Source: Phoronis pallida
Lineage: Eukaryota; Phoronida; Phoronidae
Assembly (NCBI GenBank): GCA_028565715.1
Contig: JAOXYC010205573.1
Span: 1 to 11,514, forward strand
Length of the DNA stretch: 11,514 nucleotides
Direction: 5' to 3'
In this document: positions 7,414 to 11,514 of the stretch, in pieces
Layout: each line of letters starts with the position of its first letter
Numbering within the stretch: position 1 is the first letter of the stretch
Position numbers and translations under genes: made by a program
The notes under the pieces: generated by a model
The model's input: only the letters and a program-made list of their open reading frames with translations
Database searches by the model: none
Told to the model about the DNA's origin: nothing

Positions 7414-10400
7414 GTAAGTGTATGCATAGTGACTTAGAATTAGAGTGACTTCCAATTTCTTTCGATGTGTTGACAGACACTTGAGTTTGACATTTGATTT
7501 TGACATTTTGGACCGTTTGCACTTTGTGACGAAAGTGAAACTAGTGAAAGTAGATGTGCAACCAATCATCCCATTGTGACTTGTTGGGTTAATGATATTT
7601 TATTAAAATTAATTCTTTAAAACCACTAGAGGACCATGTAGATATCCAAGCGAATCACTTTATCGCTTATTCAAGTAAAATGCACCCAATGTTGTTGATT
7701 CAAAAAATGTTATAAATTTCCTTTTCATTTGCAGGAGTGCGTTCCAACCACCCCCAGTTAGTGGGTCTCCCCGACCACCCAGTGTTGGTAGTAACCACAG
7801 TTGTAACTCGTGTAAAGGACCTCGACCTAAACAGGCAATATGTATCGGGGAAGAAGTAAAGATCGCTGTGAACATTGCACTGGACAGATTCCGCATGAAT
7901 GAAGAACAGACAGGTTATATTTTGTTTTGTTTTTTCACATTGAAATTTTGATATAATTTTTCTGGTTTGAAAATGCCTTTTAGATAATTCAAATTTTTAC
8001 AACATAAAATTACAAAAATTCGACATTACTTTACAAAAAGTAAATAATTTCTTATATATAATTCCCAAAAAAAACTAGCTCTTGACACATTTTCATCCTA
8101 AATAATCTGTATATAATTTGAAGTTTATTAACTTCATTGGCGCTTTGTGTTTCAGAGCTTGATTTCCCGTCGTCATTGACTGCAACAGAACGTGCGTTCA
8201 TCCATCGACTATGTGGAAACTTGGGACTTAAATCCAAGAGTAAAGGGTAACTAATATCTAAAGATATGCTTTTAATTTTCGATTACCTAATAGACTGTCA
8301 AATACAATTAAATTTCTGTTAATGTGTTTGCAAGGTAAAGTTTCAATAAATTACTTTGGCCTTTCTATGTTTTTATCAATTTAATACTTGAACTCTTGGA
8401 AAAGAGTAGCTAGAATTCATGGAATTTTCAAACATATCAAATTGGTAAAGGTTCTTTCTTAGATATTTTTTTATTTGTTTGTAAAGTTATTAAAAAAAAC
8501 ATTCGACATTGTATTGACCTTGAGCCTTTTTCAATGTTTTAAAATTCTCCTAGCAATATTCTCAAAAATAGAACAAAAAGTATGTTCTTAAAAAGCCATC
8601 TTTGCTTTGTTTGAGTCTATTTTCTCGTTCTCTTTGAGAAACAATCCATATACATTTCAGAAAGGGTAGTAACCGCTACCTGACAATCTCAAAGAAGGAC
8701 AGTTCTCAGTCGTTCCAAGGTTCTTCTCAGTTCCAGCTAGTCCGCAACTCTCGTCATAATATACACAGTCTACTTCAAAGGTTCCCGCTTACAAACAAGG
8801 AAAAGCAGGAACTACTTCCACGTATAGATAGGAGTATACCCATTGAAGGTTGGTTAAGAATTAAGAAAGATAATTCTCCCTGTATAACTTGAGGCTTGTA
8901 AGGTTGGAAGTGCTTTCCATGTTATTGTTGCATTAGACCACTATTCTGGACTGACTGAAATTTTTGATAAATTGTGACGGAAATCTGATAACATTATTTT
9001 TTTTAACTTAAAAGTTGTACTCAAATTTTTGATCAACATTGAAAAGACAGAAAAATTCGGAACTGAATATCTAAAGTTGCACGCAAATTTTTGCAGAAGG
9101 ATATTCTTTTCCATATTAGCTGGTGCTCAGCTGAGTGGGTTAGCACAATGCTTCCATTTGTCTTGTTAAAGGACACATCAGATGCACCGGTGAGGTCAAA
9201 ACTCACATCTCTACAATGACAAGTCTTGACCTCTACCTACTTCAAGTCAATTCAACTCTTAAATATTTTATCAAATTTTGACTAATGAAAAATATTTTAC
9301 ATCATGGCTTTTTCAAAATCCTTCCATCTTTTAACAGGTATGAGAGAGTTGAATAAAACCACCACTGGCAGACTGAACAATGGTGTACAGCAGATTCCAC
9401 CCAAGGCTAGCATCACTGAGCTGCTTGCTGTACAGAAAACACTACCTGTGTATAACAGGAGGGAGGAAATTATGCGCATGATTAATCAACACCAGGTGGT
9501 ATTGGTATCTGGTGAGACAGGGTCTGGCAAAACCACCCAGGTGATTGGTGTTTTTGTTTGCATTTTTGCTTGTTTTATAAAAAATATTCAATGAGTCGAC
9601 AAATTGTGACTTGACAGAAACTGATAAATAGAACATTGTGTCCATTTAGTTTTGTTGTCTGTGATTGTGTTCTATCGAGTTTGCAAACACAGATTAAAGA
9701 CAACATATTTTACTAATGACAAATTTGAAAAGACAGAAAAATTGGAACTGAACTGGGAATTGAACACAGGTCTCTCTGATTGCCGGTCAGATGCTCTACC
9801 AACTGAGCTATCCAGCCCATACTATTTTCTGTGCAAAAATTTTACTTAAGACAAGATTTTATCACATAACTACCCTTGTATTCAGTGCCATAACATTGAT
9901 GCGTTATACACTCCAGTCAAACTTTCAAAATGGGTTACTGAAAACTCCACATTTTTTCGCAAATCGGCGATGTTATGTGATAAAATGATTCTTAAATTCA
10001 TGGGAAGTAATAAACCTTTTATTGGAGTCGATTTTAAAAATCATAGAACTCGCCAAAGGCTCGTTCTATGATTTTTCAAATCTCATCCAATAAAAGGTTT
10101 TATAACATCCCATTCATTGTCTGTGTAATTTGGCAGTAGGTTTTCCTTGATACATATTTCATTGAACACAATACTGTGTTTGACGCTCACAATTTTTAAA
10201 TTTACTTTCTCATAATCTCTAAAAAGTCTTACGGTGTCAGCATCTAAGAGACCTGTACCAGGACTTAGATGCTGTCACCGTAAGACTTTTTCAAGATTAT
10301 GAAAGAATAAATTTTAAAATTGTGAGTGTCAAACCCATTCATTGTAAGAATCACTTTATATTTAACACAATATAAAAGTTATAAAGATCACTCAATTCTG

Positions 10401-11260
10401 AAAAAACCATAAGCACATCAGGTTTTCTGTTAGGTTAAACCATCAAGAGTTGAGTATCTCAAATTATAATGGATAGAAAGCTGTTCTGTCTATTTCTTAC
10501 CAATGATCAACATACTGTCATTTATCAACCACAGATTCCCCAGATGGTTCTGAATCAGTCGTGGGAGAAGCAGATCCCTTGTCGCATATTCTGCACCCAG
10601 CCTCGTCGTATTTCTGCACTGAGCGTAGCGGAGAGAGTGGCAGCTGAGAGAGGCGAGAAGATCGGACAAACTGTGGGCTACCAGATTAGGCTGGAGAGCA
10701 AGTATGTACAGTAGTAATATAAGTGCCCAGGGCACTTAAAAATTTCAGTTAAGGGGGTGTTCATTTGTTACTAAGTATTCACCCACAGTCCACTCTTTTG
10801 GTTTTCACTTCAGTTTAAAATGCATAGAAAGCAAACGAAAATGACATTCTTTGACAGGGCGCTTAGATCTCAGAACTACTGGGGCAACTGATTATGGATG
10901 CTTATTAGGGAAAATACAGTATTTTGTTTCTGCTCAATATTTTACATTTTATTCAAAACTTTTTTGGATATTTTACAATATTCATGTCTACCATGCCTGA
11001 CTACACATGTCGTCACCACATACCGTACCATTGCCACGTACTCATATTATGTATTGGAACATCGACACAGATTTAAATTATAACAATGTGAAAGGATATT
11101 TTGAGTACAGTTTATTGTGGTTTACTCCTTGGCTAAATTATTCTGTGTTTATTTCAGGGTATCTCCCAAGACTCTTCTGACTTTCTGTACCAACGGTGTG
11201 TTACTGCGCACCTTGATGGGAGGGGAGAATGCTCTGTCTACAGTCACCCATGTTATTGTG
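7406..11260 (+). CDS. YTHDC2: YTHDC2-like R3H/DExH-box RNA helicase, 5' seven coding exons, 3' end outside window
   Basis: Joining 7406-7413, 7735-7913, 8156-8246, 8661-8848, 9338-9540, 10535-10701 and 11158-11260 gives 313 codons without interruption. The start is supported by an in-frame TAA at 7388-7390 and exact phase match of the 8-nt first exon. Residues 42-106 form an R3H domain with the R75-x-x-x-H79 signature. G214-T221 (GETGSGKT) is helicase motif I, TQPRR at 244-248 is motif Ia, and TNG at 290-292 fits motif Ib. The last residues VTHVIV directly precede the DEAH motif, which must be in the next exon. R3H followed by a DEAH/RHA helicase core is the YTHDC2 arrangement (human protein about 1,430 residues, with ankyrin repeats and a YTH m6A reader further on). 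In vertebrates it unwinds RNA 3'-5' and controls meiotic entry. The YTH part cannot be checked here. Confidence 0.94.
7414..7734 (+). other. YTHDC2 intron 1, no recognised content
   Basis: An intron of 321 bases after the 8-nt coding stretch. No repeat or second gene is recognised. Confidence 0.65.
7735..7913 (+). CDS. YTHDC2: YTHDC2 coding exon 2 (residues 3-62, start of R3H)
   Basis: Acceptor ttcatttgcag, donor GTTATA, phase 1 at the end. A Pro/Ser-rich low-complexity tail ([20 protein letters not shown]) precedes [20 protein letters not shown], the first helix of the R3H domain. The latter is almost the same as human [20 protein letters not shown]. Confidence 0.93.
8156..8246 (+). CDS. 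YTHDC2: YTHDC2 coding exon 3 (residues 63-92, R3H signature)
   Basis: Acceptor tgtttcag, donor GTAACT, starts phase 1 and ends phase 2. It encodes [20 protein letters not shown] and [10 protein letters not shown]. It contains the Arg-x-x-x-His pair that binds single-stranded nucleic acid in R3H domains. Confidence 0.94.
8247..8660 (+). other. YTHDC2 intron 3, no recognised content
   Basis: Strongly AT-rich intron sequence. Nothing recognised. Confidence 0.7.
8661..8848 (+). CDS. YTHDC2: YTHDC2 coding exon 4 (residues 93-155)
   Basis: Acceptor tacatttcag, donor GTTGGT, phase 1 at the end. It begins with the end of the R3H fold ([14 protein letters not shown]) and continues into a linker with [23 protein letters not shown], matching human SLIQRFPVTNKERTELLP. 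Confidence 0.93.
9039..9068 (-). mobile_element. SINE tail fragment, copy 3, flanked by direct repeats
   Basis: ttgaaaagacagaaaaattc and the following ggaactgaat are the 3' tail of the SINE at 9721-9818. The tRNA-derived head is absent. On both sides lie 20-bp direct repeats, aaagttgtactcaaattttt (9011-9030) and aaagttgcacgcaaattttt (9073-9092), 18 of 20 identical. These look like a target-site duplication around a 5'-truncated insertion. Confidence 0.55.
9117..9215 (+). mobile_element. Second tRNA-like (SINE head) sequence
   Basis: The sequence gtgctcagctgagtgggtta gcac (from 9123) resembles a D-arm with box A. Gtgag-gtcaaaa-ctcac (9190-9206) forms a perfect 5-bp T-stem with a 7-base loop at box B spacing. 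The intervening region is long and does not give a clean anticodon arm, so this is probably a tRNA-derived SINE and not a functional tRNA gene. It is unrelated in detail to the other SINE family. Confidence 0.45.
9338..9540 (+). CDS. YTHDC2: YTHDC2 coding exon 5 (residues 156-223, helicase motif I)
   Basis: Acceptor ttttaacag, donor GTGATT, phase 0 at the end. It includes [34 protein letters not shown] and the Walker A loop [11 protein letters not shown] that binds ATP phosphates. The exon ends right after the TTQ, a usual border in this family. Confidence 0.94.
9654..9704. repeat. Small inverted repeat
   Basis: gttgtctgtgattgtgtt (9654-9671) pairs imperfectly with aacacagattaaagacaac (9686-9704) around a 14-base loop. 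It lies just upstream of the SINE. Its origin is unknown. Confidence 0.5.
9721..9818 (-). mobile_element. Near full-length tRNA-derived SINE, copy 4 (reference copy)
   Basis: Read on the minus strand it starts gggctggatagctcagttgg tagagc (D-arm with a near-perfect box A), then tctga-ccggcaa-tcaga (anticodon arm), then ctgtg-ttcaatt-cccag (T-arm with box B), then a non-tRNA tail ttcagttccaatttttctgt cttttc. The tail recurs in four other places of this window, which marks a SINE and not a host tRNA gene. The loop would read anticodon GGC (Ala type) but has C instead of the invariant T33. A possible 14-bp duplication flanks it (9707-9720 and 9839-9852, 12 of 14 identical). Confidence 0.85.
9847..9994. 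repeat. Inverted repeat with TIR-like arms
   Basis: taagacaagattttatcaca taac (9847-9870) is the reverse complement of gttatgtgataaaatgattc tta (9972-9994) apart from a short mismatch/indel. The spacer is about 100 bases. A degraded third copy of the arm, taagaatcactttatatttaac, occurs at 10345-10366, linking this unit to the neighbouring palindromes. Confidence 0.65.
9972..10368. mobile_element. Foldback/MITE-like element interrupted by a second palindromic element
   Basis: The left arm runs gttatgtgataaaatgattc tta ... tgggaagtaataaacctttt attgga (9972-10026). Its inverted counterpart begins at tccaataaaaggttttataa catccca (10086-10112) and, after cccattcattgt (10109-10120), is cut. It resumes at a second cccattcattgt (10334-10345) followed by aagaatcactttatatttaa c. 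The centre has aaaaatcatagaac/gttctatgattttt (10036-10049 and 10063-10076). Taking out 10121-10345 restores one continuous palindrome, which is the evidence for a later insertion. No protein is encoded. Confidence 0.65.
10121..10333. mobile_element. Inserted palindromic element with 71-base arms
   Basis: The arms at 10178-10248 and 10264-10334 are inverted copies with about eight mismatches (roughly 89% identity) around a 15-base loop. Direct repeats of cccattcattgt border the unit at 10109-10120 and 10334-10345 and fit a 12-bp target duplication, with the right arm's last base overlapping the right-hand copy. A 57-base stretch at 10121-10177 has no partner, so the true left end is uncertain. 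Confidence 0.6.
10535..10701 (+). CDS. YTHDC2: YTHDC2 coding exon 6 (residues 224-278, motif Ia)
   Basis: Acceptor aaccacag, donor GTATGT, phase 2 at the end. It encodes [40 protein letters not shown] and [20 protein letters not shown] is motif Ia of DEAH/RHA helicases. Confidence 0.95.
10702..11157 (+). other. YTHDC2 intron 6, no recognised content
   Basis: AT-rich intron sequence with a normal pyrimidine-rich 3' end. No repeat recognised. Confidence 0.7.
11158..11260 (+). CDS. YTHDC2: YTHDC2 coding exon 7 (residues 279-313), last in window
   Basis: Acceptor tatttcag, donor GTATGT. The first base completes Lys, then [20 protein letters not shown] and [14 protein letters not shown] follow, ending phase 0. 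The next exon should start with the DEAH-type motif II. Nothing like it occurs in the remaining bases. Confidence 0.94.
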
Positions 11261-11436
11261 GTATGTTCCAAAAATCATTAACGATATTTTCAGCTCGGTT
11301 CTTTCCTATGACTTTTGAACTAAGCTGAGGTCAATTTCACTGGAAGTTGACCATTAGAAAGCGTTTCATTGTGAGGTAACAGTTAAGCATTGTATAAATT
11401 CCTCAGTTTGAAAATATGCTTTTAAATTTATTTATT

Positions 11437-11514
11437 GAATTTGAAAAGACAGAAAACATCCGAACTGGACTGGGAATCGAACCCAGGTCTCCCGATTGCC
11501 GGTCGGTAGCTCTA
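11437..11514 (-). mobile_element. tRNA-derived SINE, copy 5, cut by the window edge
   Basis: It contains ttgaaaagacagaaaacatc, then ctgggaatcgaacccaggtc tcc and gattgccggtcggtagctct a. This is the same tail, T-arm and anticodon arm as the copy at 9721-9818, with a better preserved box B (ggttcgattcc on the minus strand). The tRNA 5' half lies beyond the window. It sits in YTHDC2 intron 7, antisense to the gene. Confidence 0.78.

Larger units (their letters stand above)
8849..9337 (+). other. YTHDC2 intron 4, carrying two tRNA-derived pieces
   Basis: This intron holds the SINE tail fragment at 9039-9068 and the separate tRNA-like sequence at 9117-9215. The remainder is AT-rich. Confidence 0.75.
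9541..10534 (+). other. YTHDC2 intron 5, repeat-rich
   Basis: This is the longest intron of the window, about 990 bases. From left to right it holds a small hairpin, a near-complete SINE, a hairpin with TIR-like arms, a foldback element, and a second foldback apparently inserted into the first. Little of it is plain intron sequence. Confidence 0.85.

Noticed and set aside
7660-7896. Open frame of 78 codons on the minus strand
   Set aside because: It is the opposite strand of YTHDC2 coding exon 2 and its flanks, with no independent support.
9752-9818. A genuine tRNA-Ala gene on the minus strand
   Set aside because: The cloverleaf parts are recognisable, but the base before the anticodon is C instead of T, the acceptor stem pairs poorly, and the same head and tail recur in degraded copies. 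A SINE explains it better.
10490-10735. Open frame of 81 codons on the minus strand
   Set aside because: It is antisense to YTHDC2 coding exon 6, which matches the helicase family closely.
1-11514. CRISPR array, phage, operon or other prokaryotic defence system
   Set aside because: There are no regularly spaced repeats, and the coding content is intron-split animal genes. Nothing prokaryotic was seen.

Overview
The window looks like nuclear DNA from an animal, most likely an aquatic invertebrate. It is AT-rich. It holds two intron-split protein genes whose coding pieces join in frame at GT/AG splice sites, plus tRNA-derived SINEs and palindromic (foldback/MITE-like) elements in the introns. 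There is no sign of bacterial gene organisation, and the exact phylum cannot be read from the sequence.

Left half (110-6363, minus strand): a NUB1 gene (NEDD8 ultimate buster 1 family, a ubiquitin-like/UBA adaptor that sends NEDD8 and FAT10 conjugates to the proteasome). Thirteen coding exons join without a phase error into 498 residues: N-terminal region, ubiquitin-like domain, central helical region, first UBA, basic linker and second UBA. The 3' end (third UBA and C-terminus in relatives) lies beyond position 1. A non-coding first exon is probable near 7061.

Right half (7406-11260, plus strand): the 5' part of a YTHDC2 gene (R3H and DExH-box RNA helicase, which in vertebrates controls meiotic RNAs). 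Seven coding exons join into 313 residues: a tiny 8-nt first coding exon, the R3H domain, helicase motif I, motif Ia and the segment just before the DEAH motif. The gene runs off the right edge.

The genes are divergent, with about 1.04 kb between start codons and probably only about 300 bases between transcript starts, so a shared promoter region is likely. No functional link between the two proteins is evident. The introns carry a short tRNA-derived SINE family (five copies or fragments), a second tRNA-like sequence, and a striking nest of palindromes at 9847-10368. The nest is best explained by one foldback element inserted into the arm of another with a 12-bp target duplication. I found no evidence for a new gene system. 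The most interesting signals are the nested palindromes, the SINE family, and the splicing options in the NUB1 linker exon and the YTHDC2 leader.
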